64,000 nt of DNA from Armatimonas sp043757465 (GTDB lineage: Bacteria > Armatimonadota > Armatimonadia > Armatimonadales > Armatimonadaceae). The stretch covers positions 1 to 64,000 of the forward strand of contig NZ_JAYVPL010000075.1 in assembly GCF_043757465.1 (NCBI RefSeq), in the 5' to 3' direction. Under the pieces are notes generated by a model. It was not told the DNA's origin. It saw only the letters and a list, made by a program, of their open reading frames with translations, and made no database searches. Shown one piece after another: positions 39,001 through 46,200 of this stretch. The translations under genes were made by a program, and so were the position numbers. Numbering within the stretch: position 1 is the first letter of the stretch; each line of letters starts with the position of its first letter.

Positions 39001-40944
39001 GTGCGCCCGGAGCGCATTGAGCACCGTCCACACCACCTTGTAGCGCTCGTTATCGTCCAGCGCCTTATCCGGCTCCACATTCGAGGGCACCACGACCGGA
39101 ATAATGATGTAGCCGTACTTCTTACCGGGCGACTTCCGCATCACGCGCCCAACGGACTGCACCACGTCCACCTGAGAGTTTCGCGCCGAGAGAAAGAGCA
39201 CCGCATCCAACGACGGCACATCCACCCCTTCACTCAGACAGCGCACATTGGTCAGCACCCGGCACTCGTTATCCGTCGTCTCCGCCTTCAGCCAGCTCAG
39301 CAACTCATCCCGCTTCGGTGCGGACATCGAGCCATCAATATGCTTAGACGCCACCGAGACCATCTGCTCCTTCTTCTCCGCCGGGAGCGCGTTGATATAG
39401 ATCTCGGTTGTGTCATTGAACACCTCCGTGATCTTCTTCGACGCCACAATCTTCTGGCAGAACGCCACCGCACGGCGCATCGGGTCGGGATCGCTCGCCT
39501 TGATAATCCCCTCATCGCCTAGAATCTGCTTGGAGAGCGCATTGATACAGCCGATCAGCTTCGACGCATCATCGGTAGTGATCTCACTGCTCTTATCCGC
39601 AATCATCGCCTGAATCGCAGGCGGCACGTTCTCCTCACTCAGCGTCAGAATCAGAACTTTGTAGTCCGTCAGCAGGTCTTTCTCCACCGCCTCGCCAAAG
39701 CCGATGCGATAGATTTCCTCCCCATAGAGCTTGGTATCGTCCATCGAGCACAGCACCGCCTCTGCTTGCGCCGCCTTGCTCTTCACATCATCCGCATAGA
39801 GCCGAGGGGTTGCCGTCATGTAGAGGCGCTTCTTCGCCTTCAGAAAACCATCATCGTGAACCTTCGTAAACGCTGACTCATCCTCATCCGCCAGTGTCAC
39901 CCCGGTTGTCCGGTGCGCCTCATCACAGATAATCAGATCGAACGCATCCAACCCCATCCCCAGTGTCGTCAGCTCCTTTTGCGCCTTCGCAATCACCTCA
40001 ATAGACTGGTAGGTAGAGAACACCACCGTCATTCCCGGCTGTGCGCTCTGCTTGATCTTCCGAAACTGCCCCACAATATTCTTCACATCGGTAGACGCGG
40101 GCAACGCCAAATCCAAGACACTGGAGAGAACGCTATCCTCTGTATTCGTCTTCTTCTTCGACACCTCCGCATCAGAACAAATACAGATCGCCTTAATCGG
40201 CTCCTTCGCAAACGTAGACCACTCCCGCAGTGTCTGCCCAAGAAGCGAAATAGACGGCACCAAAAACAGCACCAGCCCCTTGCCTTCGGTTTCATTCTCT
40301 GCAATGCGTAGCGCCGTGAAAGTTTTGCCCGTGCCGCACGCCATGATCAGCTTGCCCCGGCTCTGCGCTGTAAAATGCGCCTGTGCTTTATCCTGCGCCT
40401 CGCGTTGGTGCGGCCTTAAATCCCGCTCTCCCAGCCGCGCCTGCTTGCCATGAATCCCTTCCTCCAGCTTATCCCAGTCAATCCCCGCCTCTTCCAAATG
40501 CGTCAGGCTGATACGTGCCACGGGCGGATTCTGGTTCGTAATCGCATTGGTTGCATTGTCTCCCCAGTGATTCGTCGTCGAAATCCAGAGTCGCTGTGCA
40601 AACCCAACCGTCTTAAACTCCTCATTCTTAAACGTCCGGCTAGAGGTTGCCAAAAAGGAATCCAGCGCCCCTTTATCAAGCACCGTTGTTTCTTGATAGC
40701 ACTTACACTGAATGGCCCAATAATCCCCTTCATGTGTCAGTGCAACAAGATCAATCCCCGTGTCTTTTCCATCGAGGTCTTTTCGTCCCGGAAACTCCCC
40801 CCATAGCCAGACATTCTTGAATTTATAAGAATACATCGGATCCGTCTGAAGATAGCCTTGTATCAGCCTCTCAAACCGATCCCCTTTATCCCTCTCCGAG
40901 AACGCAAACTTACGATACTTTTCAAGAACACGGTTAAAAGACAT
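36049..40944 (-). CDS. Type ISP restriction-modification enzyme (nuclease-helicase-methylase)
   Basis: A 1631-residue single-chain restriction enzyme. Residues 60-85 hold the Mrr-like nuclease motif (GIDLVA then AIQCKCY). A superfamily 2 translocase follows: Walker A ACGTGKT near 202, DEAH near 338, TATPR, then SVGRVMRKSPG. The adenine methylase has motif I DPFTGTGTF near 921 and NPPY near 1029. The last 600 residues hold target recognition. This order matches LlaGI/LlaBIII. The coding DNA from about 36650 to 37850 is far more AT-rich than the rest, so the recognition part seems exchanged. It stands alone with no separate methylase or S gene. Confidence 0.93.
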   Translation of the reverse strand: MSFNRVLEKYRKFAFSERDKGDRFERLIQGYLQTDPMYSYKFKNVWLWGEFPGRKDLDGKDTGIDLVALTHEGDYWAIQCKCYQETTVLDKGALDSFLATSSRTFKNEEFKTVGFAQRLWISTTNHWGDNATNAITNQNPPVARISLTHLEEAGIDWDKLEEGIHGKQARLGERDLRPHQREAQDKAQAHFTAQSRGKLIMACGTGKTFTALRIAENETEGKGLVLFLVPSISLLGQTLREWSTFAKEPIKAICICSDAEVSKKKTNTEDSVLSSVLDLALPASTDVKNIVGQFRKIKQSAQPGMTVVFSTYQSIEVIAKAQKELTTLGMGLDAFDLIICDEAHRTTGVTLADEDESAFTKVHDDGFLKAKKRLYMTATPRLYADDVKSKAAQAEAVLCSMDDTKLYGEEIYRIGFGEAVEKDLLTDYKVLILTLSEENVPPAIQAMIADKSSEITTDDASKLIGCINALSKQILGDEGIIKASDPDPMRRAVAFCQKIVASKKITEVFNDTTEIYINALPAEKKEQMVSVASKHIDGSMSAPKRDELLSWLKAETTDNECRVLTNVRCLSEGVDVPSLDAVLFLSARNSQVDVVQSVGRVMRKSPGKKYGYIIIPVVVPSNVEPDKALDDNERYKVVWTVLNALRAHDDRFNATVNKIELNKKRPSQILIGTATTTFDDGTRSSGDGKAGAISETKGEYTARVAHAIDAQMAMRFEQIQNVMFARMVQKVGDRRYWEQWAKSVAEIAERQGARIARLVTNDTTHQKAFADFLGGLQKNINPSISQQEAVEMLSQHIITKPVFEALFDGYSFVKNNPISVSMQTMLDLLEDQAFDKDAETLQKFYESVKMRAAGIDNAEGKQRIIIELYDKFFKTAFPKMVEKLGIVYTPVEVVDFIIHSVNDVLKKEFGRSLSDENIHILDPFTGTGTFITRLLQSGLIDKKDLPRKYASEIHANEIVLLAYYIAAVNIENAYHDAMGQTEYSSFDGICLTDTFQLGENDDKVLQFTDMFPKNSARVVKQKQAPLRVIIGNPPYSVGQKSANDNAQNQKYEMLDSRIAETYALLTNATNKNSLYDSYIKAFRWSADRLTHNMGGGGISCFVSNGAWIDGNSADGLRKSFEKEFTSIYVFNLRGNARTSGELRQKEAGNAFGSGSRTPISITLLVKNPEAKNEKATIYYYDIGDYLSREEKLDKIKKFKTVESKDIAWTTLEPNEHGDWTSTRSNAFDIFIPLGDKDTKSPDTFFIYYYSRGIATARDSWCYNSSYKSVEHNLKGMINFYNEQRILFHENIKLNPNIKTSDVISYNNMKISWSGELEYDLSKNKQQHFNNGVIEIAYYRPFFKQFIYFSRDINERVYQIPKIYPNRKVENRVICVTGSGASKDFSVVIMNHIPDIQVNFNGQNFPLYYYEERKKENPTLFDAVEENEYIQRDGLTNFILERAQKQYGKSVTKEDIFYYVYGFLHSPEYRETFASDLKKMLPRLPLLETVANFWAFSKAGRKLADLHINYETVPPFDGAVVTGAESGFYKVEKMRFPKKDQKHTIYYNSKITVANIPDKAYEYVVNGKSAIDWIMERYAITTHKESGITNDPNDWADEVGNPRYILDLLLSIINVSMQTVDIVAGLPKVSFE

Positions 40945-41018
40945 TGGTTTATCGCTTCCCAGGCACGCTGAATCCCACCAATTTGTGGCGAGATGATGCG
41001 CTTAAGTTCAACTCTGAA

Positions 41019-41078
41019 TCTCCCCCTTCCTTCGTCCCTCGGAACGAGGGTTTCAAGCGAAGGGAGGGGGCCGGGGGG
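41019..41078. repeat. 60-bp inverted repeat, right copy
   Basis: Perfect reverse complement of 34850-34909. Located between the Type ISP start (40944) and the M50 protease end (41087). Between 40945 and 41018 no other feature is seen. Confidence 0.97.
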
Positions 41079-41086
41079 AGGGATGC

Positions 41087-41722
41087 CTACAGAAAGTGCA
41101 GAAGTACAGGCCCGAGCAGCAAAAACAGTCCCAGCCCGGCCCAGGCGAGTGCCCACTTGAGCTTCTGCTTTTTTGTGGCGCGGGACTTTTTGGAGAACAC
41201 AGCCGCGAGCCAGTGGCCGTCGAGCGGGGGCGCGGGGATCAGAAGATTGGCGGCGTTCATGACGAAGTTGATCTGTGCGACTCGCAGCCAGAAGTAATCG
41301 CCGGTGAAGTGGTAGATCGTGGCGCAGGTAATCGCGACCAGCGTCCCAAAGACCGGCCCCATGATCCCGATAAAGGCGTTCTCGGTGACTGTCGTATTGC
41401 CCCGTTGGTGAAAGACGACCCCGCCAATCAGAGGAATGAAGCGCATGCCCATGTACGGCAGGCCGTAGCGCCGCGCGGCAATCGCGTGCCCGCACTCATG
41501 GATGAAAATGGAAAACACCAGCCCTGCCGCAACCGCCCAGCCCCAGCCCATCGGGTAGGCGTAGAACCAGATGGTGAAGGCCATCGAGAGCAGCGTGCTA
41601 GGCATCGTCTGGCGGACGCGATCCGCATCCCGTGAGTCCTTGAACGTCTGTAGCTGCATGTCCTTGCCAGGCTTGGCGTGCACATCCAGGCTCTCATCCC
41701 CGAGGTCGAACTTTGTGGGCAT
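41087..41722 (-). CDS. M50-type (site-2) membrane metalloprotease
   Basis: A 211-residue membrane protein. The zinc motif HECGH is at residues 75-79 inside a membrane segment, and the second motif PAPPLDGHW near residue 165 gives the aspartate ligand (LDG). About five hydrophobic segments surround them. The family cleaves transmembrane substrates, often anti-sigma factors. It starts three bases after the redoxin-like gene, so both are translated from one message. Confidence 0.88.
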   Translation of the reverse strand: MPTKFDLGDESLDVHAKPGKDMQLQTFKDSRDADRVRQTMPSTLLSMAFTIWFYAYPMGWGWAVAAGLVFSIFIHECGHAIAARRYGLPYMGMRFIPLIGGVVFHQRGNTTVTENAFIGIMGPVFGTLVAITCATIYHFTGDYFWLRVAQINFVMNAANLLIPAPPLDGHWLAAVFSKKSRATKKQKLKWALAWAGLGLFLLLGPVLLHFL

Positions 41723-41724
41723 TG

Positions 41725-42219
41725 CTAGATTTCGACCGATTCGGCGAGCTCCGCAAAAGCGGCGACGCGTTTGGACATGTCGCTCAGAACGGTGGGCTTG
41801 TGGCCGAGAGCCTTGCGCTGCACCGTCCCATCGCTCGCCACCAGAAACACAGCGGGCGCGTAGGGGATGCCGTAGAGCCCGGAGTGGTAGAGGTAGTGGT
41901 CGAGCATCAGGGGAAACGTGATGCTATTCTCTGCGGCAAACGCCCGGACGAGGGTTTCATCAGTCTCCTGTGAGATTCCCCAGACGGTTAACTTCCCGCT
42001 TTCCTTGTAGCCATCGGCGAGTTTTTGGAGCGCCTTGAGAGTCTGTGCGCTCTGCCCGTCTAGCCCGAAAAAGGCAAAGAGAATCCAGCTCCGGCCTCGT
42101 GTTGGGAAAGAGTGGCACACGCGGCCCGCAAGGTCCGTAAGCTGAAAGTCGCGGATAAAGTCCGCGGCATTGATCGAGTTGTCTCCCCAGCGCTGCTGGG
42201 ATTGTCCACCAAAAGCCAT
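41725..42219 (-). CDS. Redoxin-like protein lacking the catalytic cysteine
   Basis: A 164-residue thioredoxin-fold protein of the AhpC/TSA/redoxin type: FQLTDLAGRVCHSFPT, then FAFFGLDGQSAQTLKALQ where the peroxidatic or CxxC cysteine should stand, and the cis-proline segment YAPAVFLVASDGTV. Without cysteine at the active site it cannot work as a normal peroxiredoxin or disulfide reductase. It is divergent from the symporter gene and precedes the M50 protease. Confidence 0.8.
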   Translation of the reverse strand: MAFGGQSQQRWGDNSINAADFIRDFQLTDLAGRVCHSFPTRGRSWILFAFFGLDGQSAQTLKALQKLADGYKESGKLTVWGISQETDETLVRAFAAENSITFPLMLDHYLYHSGLYGIPYAPAVFLVASDGTVQRKALGHKPTVLSDMSKRVAAFAELAESVEI

Positions 42220-42268
42220 AGTGCTGTCAGGATACCCGATTTTTCTCGTTTCGGTTCTCGCTTCCCGG

Positions 42269-42274
42269 TATAAT
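42269..42274 (+). promoter_or_regulatory. -10 box of the symporter gene
   Basis: TATAAT seven bases before ATG 42282, no ribosome site between. Suggests a leaderless transcript; the -35 is weak. Confidence 0.55.
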
Positions 42275-42281
42275 CCTGCCC

Positions 42282-44000
42282 ATGGGACTCTTCATAGACG
42301 GCGCGATTATTCTGCTTTATTTTGTGGCGATCTCCGCCATTGGCCTCACCATGGGCCGCCGGGAGACGAACCTCAAGGACTTCGCGCTGGGCGGACGGCA
42401 GATACCGTGGTGGGCGGTGATGGCCTCGATCATTGCGGCGGAGACGAGTGCGGCGACATTTCTCGGCGCTCCGGGCGAGGGCTTTGAAAAACGTAGCCTG
42501 GCCTATGTACAGCTCACGCTCGGGGTGGTCATCGGGCGCTGGGTGGTGGCGACGGTCTTTCTGAAGCCCTACTACGACTACAAAGTCTACACGGTCTACG
42601 ATTATCTAGCGATTCGCTTCGGGCCAAAAACCAAGCGCTTCGTCTCGGCGCTCTTTCTGGTGATGCGAACCCTCGCTTCCGGGACGCGGCTTTTTATTCC
42701 GTCGCTGGTGATGGTGCTGGCCTGGAAGCTCTTCGCGGAGCAAGGTGGGCAGACGATCAAGTTTCAGCCGGTCACGACCGTGGGGCCGTATTTGGTGGCG
42801 ATTATCACGCTCACCGTCCTGACGGCGTTCTACACGGCCAAGGGCGGGATCAAAGCCGTGATTTGGACCGACGTGGTGCAGGCCTGTCTCATGTTCGGCT
42901 CCGCGCTGATTGCGATCGCGACACTGCTGAACCATATTGGGGGCTTCGATGCGCTTCTCAAAGCGGTTCCAGCAATGGCAAAGCCCGAGGGCTACTTCGT
43001 AACCGGGTTCGAGGGGGCCCACAATCTGGATTTCTGGGGCTACCTCAAGCTGATCTTCACGGGGGAGTACACGATTTTTAGCGCACTCTTCGGGGCGACT
43101 ATGATGAACATGGCGATGTTTGGCACCGACCAGGACATGGTGCAGCGCATGCTGACAGCGGAGACCCACCAGAAAGCCCGTAAGAGTCTGCTCACGGCGG
43201 CGTTTATGGACATTCCGATAGCGGCCGTGTTCACGTTTATTGGGATACTGCTCTATGTCTACTACCAGAAATATCCCCTCCACTTGCCCCTGGATCCGTC
43301 GGGGAAGGCGATCAACTCCGATATTTTCGGGAGCTACATTCTGAACGTGATGCCGGTGGGGATTCGTGGCTTGGTGCTCGCCGGGGTCTTCGCGACGGCG
43401 ATGGGCTCGCTCTCGGCGGCGCTCAATGCACTCGCCACCAGTGCCACCAACGACTGGTACGTTCCGGCACTGGCAAGACGCGGGCAGTACAGTGACGAGA
43501 AAGTGATGGCGGCAGCGCGGGGCTTCACCGTGCTCTTTGCCGTTCTGATGGTGCTGGTGGCGAGTGTTTTTGCCTACATGAAGGTCAAGAACCCCGATAT
43601 TCGAATCATCCCCGTGGTGCTGGGGATCGCGGGCTATATTGTCGGCCCCATGCTCGGCGTGTTTTTGCTCGGAATGTTCACTAAGAACCGAGGCTCCGAC
43701 AAAGGCAATCTTATTGCCATTGCCGTCGGGCTGCTCACGACCGGGTTTCTGGGGGATCTACACATCAAAGTGCTGGACCCGCTGGGCATCAAGATTACGC
43801 ACCCGGAGTGGCTCCCTCAGATCTCGTTTACCTGGTTTGCCCTGATCGGCTCTCTCACGGTTTTTCTTGTTGGTGTGTGGTTCAAGACTCCCGAAGAGGT
43901 TCTCGCCGCCGCAAAGCGCAAGATCGAAGATACCAACAGCAACGATGACCTGCCGCCCTCGCTCAGGAGCGAAGGCCACGCGCCTGAAGAAGCGCGTTAG
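42282..44000 (+). CDS. Sodium:solute symporter (SSS family)
   Basis: A 572-residue inner-membrane transporter with about 13-14 hydrophobic helices. Residues 1-110 show GRRETNLKDFALGGRQIPWWAV and AAETSAATFLGAPG, then YDYKVYTVYDYLAIRFG, the pattern of SGLT-like members. These use the sodium gradient to import sugars, myo-inositol or similar small solutes. Substrate is uncertain; the two xylan loci in the window make a sugar plausible. It overlaps the convergent DUF4058 gene by 38 bases. Confidence 0.92.
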   Translation: MGLFIDGAIILLYFVAISAIGLTMGRRETNLKDFALGGRQIPWWAVMASIIAAETSAATFLGAPGEGFEKRSLAYVQLTLGVVIGRWVVATVFLKPYYDYKVYTVYDYLAIRFGPKTKRFVSALFLVMRTLASGTRLFIPSLVMVLAWKLFAEQGGQTIKFQPVTTVGPYLVAIITLTVLTAFYTAKGGIKAVIWTDVVQACLMFGSALIAIATLLNHIGGFDALLKAVPAMAKPEGYFVTGFEGAHNLDFWGYLKLIFTGEYTIFSALFGATMMNMAMFGTDQDMVQRMLTAETHQKARKSLLTAAFMDIPIAAVFTFIGILLYVYYQKYPLHLPLDPSGKAINSDIFGSYILNVMPVGIRGLVLAGVFATAMGSLSAALNALATSATNDWYVPALARRGQYSDEKVMAAARGFTVLFAVLMVLVASVFAYMKVKNPDIRIIPVVLGIAGYIVGPMLGVFLLGMFTKNRGSDKGNLIAIAVGLLTTGFLGDLHIKVLDPLGIKITHPEWLPQISFTWFALIGSLTVFLVGVWFKTPEEVLAAAKRKIEDTNSNDDLPPSLRSEGHAPEEAR

Positions 44001-44751
44001 CCCAAACACGGTCTACTAATTCCAAGCGCGGCGCCGGGTCGTTTTCATAGTGAACTTTGCGACGAAACGGCCCCTCGTCATAGATTCGATTAAATGCGGT
44101 TTGTAGGCTGATAAGAAAATCGGGCTGGTCTTCGGTAAGGGGAATGGCGACCTCAGGGAGTGGGTCGCGAACGGAGATGGGCCAACAGTCAAACGCCCCC
44201 TGCTCGGCGCGGTGCAGGCAGACCAGATAGTCCCAGCTTGTTTCCAAGCGCAGCTCTCGCTCGGGAACCCCCACGGAGTGCTCACCACCCCGTAGCAGGT
44301 CTATCTCCAGCAAGTGTGTCTTGCTCTTGAGTACCCGATTGCGTTTACGAATGTACTGGGTGCGCCCTTCACCGCGCTTATTGACAGGGCTGAGTACCTC
44401 GATAGCCGTCACTACCTGCTCCGGGCTTCCCGTGGTGACGATCTCGATGTAGGGAAGGCGAATTTCTTCCAGAGGAACTTCAATGCGCAGTGGACGCTCT
44501 TGTGTCACAACACGGCGTGTGGCAATAGAAGCAGGGCGGTTGGGGGCGACAGCAAAGCGCGTCACGGCAACATCGGGGTAGTAGCCCTCGGGCCGAACGA
44601 CGTAAACTTTCTCCTCAATCTCGGCAGCGAAGCCTTCAGGAAGGTCGGCATTTAAGCGACGATAAATCTCCCCAATCAAGGCGTGGTGGACATTGTGCCA
44701 GTGCTCGGATGCTTCGAGATAAGGATCCATTCCAGGAAACGGGCTGGGCAT
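43963..44751 (-). CDS. DUF4058 family protein
   Basis: A 262-residue protein starting MPSPFPGMDPYLE, the hallmark of DUF4058. Further conserved parts are EKVYVVRPEGYYPDV and the central RLPYIEIVTTGSPEQVVTAIEVLSPVNKRGEG, which has nuclease-like spacing of acidic and lysine residues. Function is not established. The start at 44751 is six bases behind TACACT (44758-44763), again leaderless-like; a frame from 44766 is less likely. Confidence 0.88.
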   Translation of the reverse strand: MPSPFPGMDPYLEASEHWHNVHHALIGEIYRRLNADLPEGFAAEIEEKVYVVRPEGYYPDVAVTRFAVAPNRPASIATRRVVTQERPLRIEVPLEEIRLPYIEIVTTGSPEQVVTAIEVLSPVNKRGEGRTQYIRKRNRVLKSKTHLLEIDLLRGGEHSVGVPERELRLETSWDYLVCLHRAEQGAFDCWPISVRDPLPEVAIPLTEDQPDFLISLQTAFNRIYDEGPFRRKVHYENDPAPRLELVDRVWANALLQARGLRS

Positions 44752-44757
44752 AAAAGT

Positions 44758-44783
44758 AGTGTACACGTTGGAGAAGGTATAAT
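44758..44783. promoter_or_regulatory. Divergent -10 boxes between DUF4058 and M20 genes
   Basis: TACACT on the minus strand (44758-44763) serves the DUF4058 gene; TATAAT on the plus strand (44778-44783) serves the amidohydrolase. Each is six bases before its ATG, so both genes share 38 bases of regulatory DNA and no leader. Confidence 0.55.
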
Positions 44784-44789
44784 CCAGCC

Positions 44790-45971
44790 ATGTCTCGCTT
44801 TGATCAACTCCATGCTCATGTCGCTGCTGTCCTGCCGCAGATTATTGCCTTCCGCCATGATCTCCACGCCCATCCCGAGCTCTCCGGGAGCGAGGAGAAC
44901 ACGGCGCGGAAAGTCTCCGAGGCGCTGGCCCAGGCGGGCATCGCGCACAAGTCAAGAGTGGGGGGGATGAACGGGATTGTCGCGACGATTCAGGGCACTC
45001 AGAGCGGCAGTGGCGCGGGCAAGACCCTTGCCCTGCGCGGCGATATGGACGCGCTGCCGATCCTAGAGGAGAACGATGTCCCCTACAAAAGCCAACGCCC
45101 TGGCGTGATGCACGCGTGCGGCCACGATGGGCACACGGCCAACTTGCTCGGCACGGCGCTGGTGCTCAACGCGCTCAAGGACTCTTTCGCAGGAACCGTG
45201 AAGCTCTTTTTCCAGCCCGCCGAGGAGACCGTGAGCGGGGCGGAGACGATGGTACGGGCGGGCTGTATGGAGGGTGTGGACGCGGTTCTGATGCTCCACG
45301 GCTGGCCCGATCTGCCCCCCGGCCAGCTTGGCCTGCGTGTCGGCCCCGCGATGGCGTCGTCGGACTCCTGGCGACTCACCATTCACGGCCAGGGCGGCCA
45401 CGCGGCCTATCCGCACAAGACCGTGGATCCGGTGTACATCGGGGCGCAGCTTGTCACCGCCTTGCAGAGCCTGGTGAGCCGCGAACTCAATCCCACCGAG
45501 CCCGTTGTGTTGACCGTCGCGACCTTTCACGCGGGAACGGCACGCAATATTATCGCTGAGAAAGCCGAGCTCGCCGGAACCGTGCGCACGCTCAACAAAG
45601 CCATTCGCGACTCGATGCCGGAGCGAATGACACGCATCATCAAGGGCGTCTGTGACACGTTTCGGGCCACCTACGACTTCACCTTCACGCCCGGCACGCC
45701 CCCCGTGGTCAACGATGCCAGTGTGGTCGCTCTGGTCCGCGAGGTCGGTGAGGAACTCTTCGGCGCAGAGAATATCGTCACGTTGAGCGAGCCCACGATG
45801 GGCGCAGAGGACTTCGCCTTCTACCTTGAGTACGCCCCCGGTGCCATGATCCGCCTTGGCACCGGCTGTCCGTATCTGCTGCACACCCCCAAGTACGACT
45901 TCGGCGATGCGCCTTTAGAGACTGGAATACTCTTAATGGTGGAGACCGCTCGGCGATTTATGCACGAATAA
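44790..45971 (+). CDS. M20-family amidohydrolase
   Basis: A 393-residue metallopeptidase of the amidohydrolase subgroup (N-acyl-amino acid or hippurate hydrolase type). Metal and catalytic motifs: RHDLHAHPELSGSEE, ALRGDMDALPI with catalytic Asp, MHACGHDGHTA, PAEET, and the dimer domain GQGGHAAYPHKTVDPV. The C-terminal MGAEDFAFYLE supplies the last ligand. Length is usual. Substrate is not determined by sequence. Confidence 0.92.
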   Translation: MSRFDQLHAHVAAVLPQIIAFRHDLHAHPELSGSEENTARKVSEALAQAGIAHKSRVGGMNGIVATIQGTQSGSGAGKTLALRGDMDALPILEENDVPYKSQRPGVMHACGHDGHTANLLGTALVLNALKDSFAGTVKLFFQPAEETVSGAETMVRAGCMEGVDAVLMLHGWPDLPPGQLGLRVGPAMASSDSWRLTIHGQGGHAAYPHKTVDPVYIGAQLVTALQSLVSRELNPTEPVVLTVATFHAGTARNIIAEKAELAGTVRTLNKAIRDSMPERMTRIIKGVCDTFRATYDFTFTPGTPPVVNDASVVALVREVGEELFGAENIVTLSEPTMGAEDFAFYLEYAPGAMIRLGTGCPYLLHTPKYDFGDAPLETGILLMVETARRFMHE

Positions 45972-46011
45972 TAGTTTGTTTGCTCACCTTTTCATGAATG
46001 GGGAATTTGGT

Positions 46012-46066
46012 AGTCGCGGAGCGACTTTTTGGCGGAACGCCTATTGATGCCCACGTTCTGTGGGCA
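46012..46066. repeat. Cluster of three intergenic hairpins, parts recurring elsewhere
   Basis: AGTCGC-GGA-GCGACT followed by five T (46012-46030, possible terminator of the amidohydrolase), then GGCG-GAA-CGCC, then GCCCACGTTCTGTGGGC (46049-46065). The last recurs at 2695-2711 and the first resembles 52873-52895. The gap 45972-46200 holds no gene. Confidence 0.65.
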
Positions 46067-46158
46067 GTGAGGAGTTCTCATTCTGGGCGACAGTCTCGAA
46101 GAGAAGCCCGACACGGATGACATCAAGGGCTCGTTACTCAAGGCTGAGATCGTCGTGG

Positions 46159-46186
46159 TATACTTTTGCTACGACGAAATAGCAAA
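46159..46186 (+). promoter_or_regulatory. Candidate promoter and operator for the GH10 gene
   Basis: TATACT (46159-46164) is followed by inverted arms TTTGCTA (46165-46171) and TAGCAAA (46180-46186). CGTCGT and ACGACG also flank the -10 box. A LacI regulator encoded downstream could bind here; the 8-base spacing is not the classic LacI form. Confidence 0.35.
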
Positions 46187-46200
46187 GAGGTATTGTTAGG

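Noticed and set aside
38188..39522. Long open frame on the plus strand opposite the Type ISP gene (444 codons)
   Set aside because: It is arginine/leucine/histidine-rich, antisense to well-conserved helicase motifs, and has no homology pattern; it is a by-product of codon bias.
36049..40944. Type ISP gene as part of a BREX or DISARM defence system
   Set aside because: None of the partner genes (pglZ, brxC, drmA/B, phospholipase D) is encoded nearby, and the single chain already has nuclease, motor and methylase.
46069..46200. Protein-like fragment ending in AEIVVVYFCYDEIAKRYC before the GH10 gene
   Set aside because: No start codon, only about 40 codons and no recognisable family; treated as intergenic sequence.
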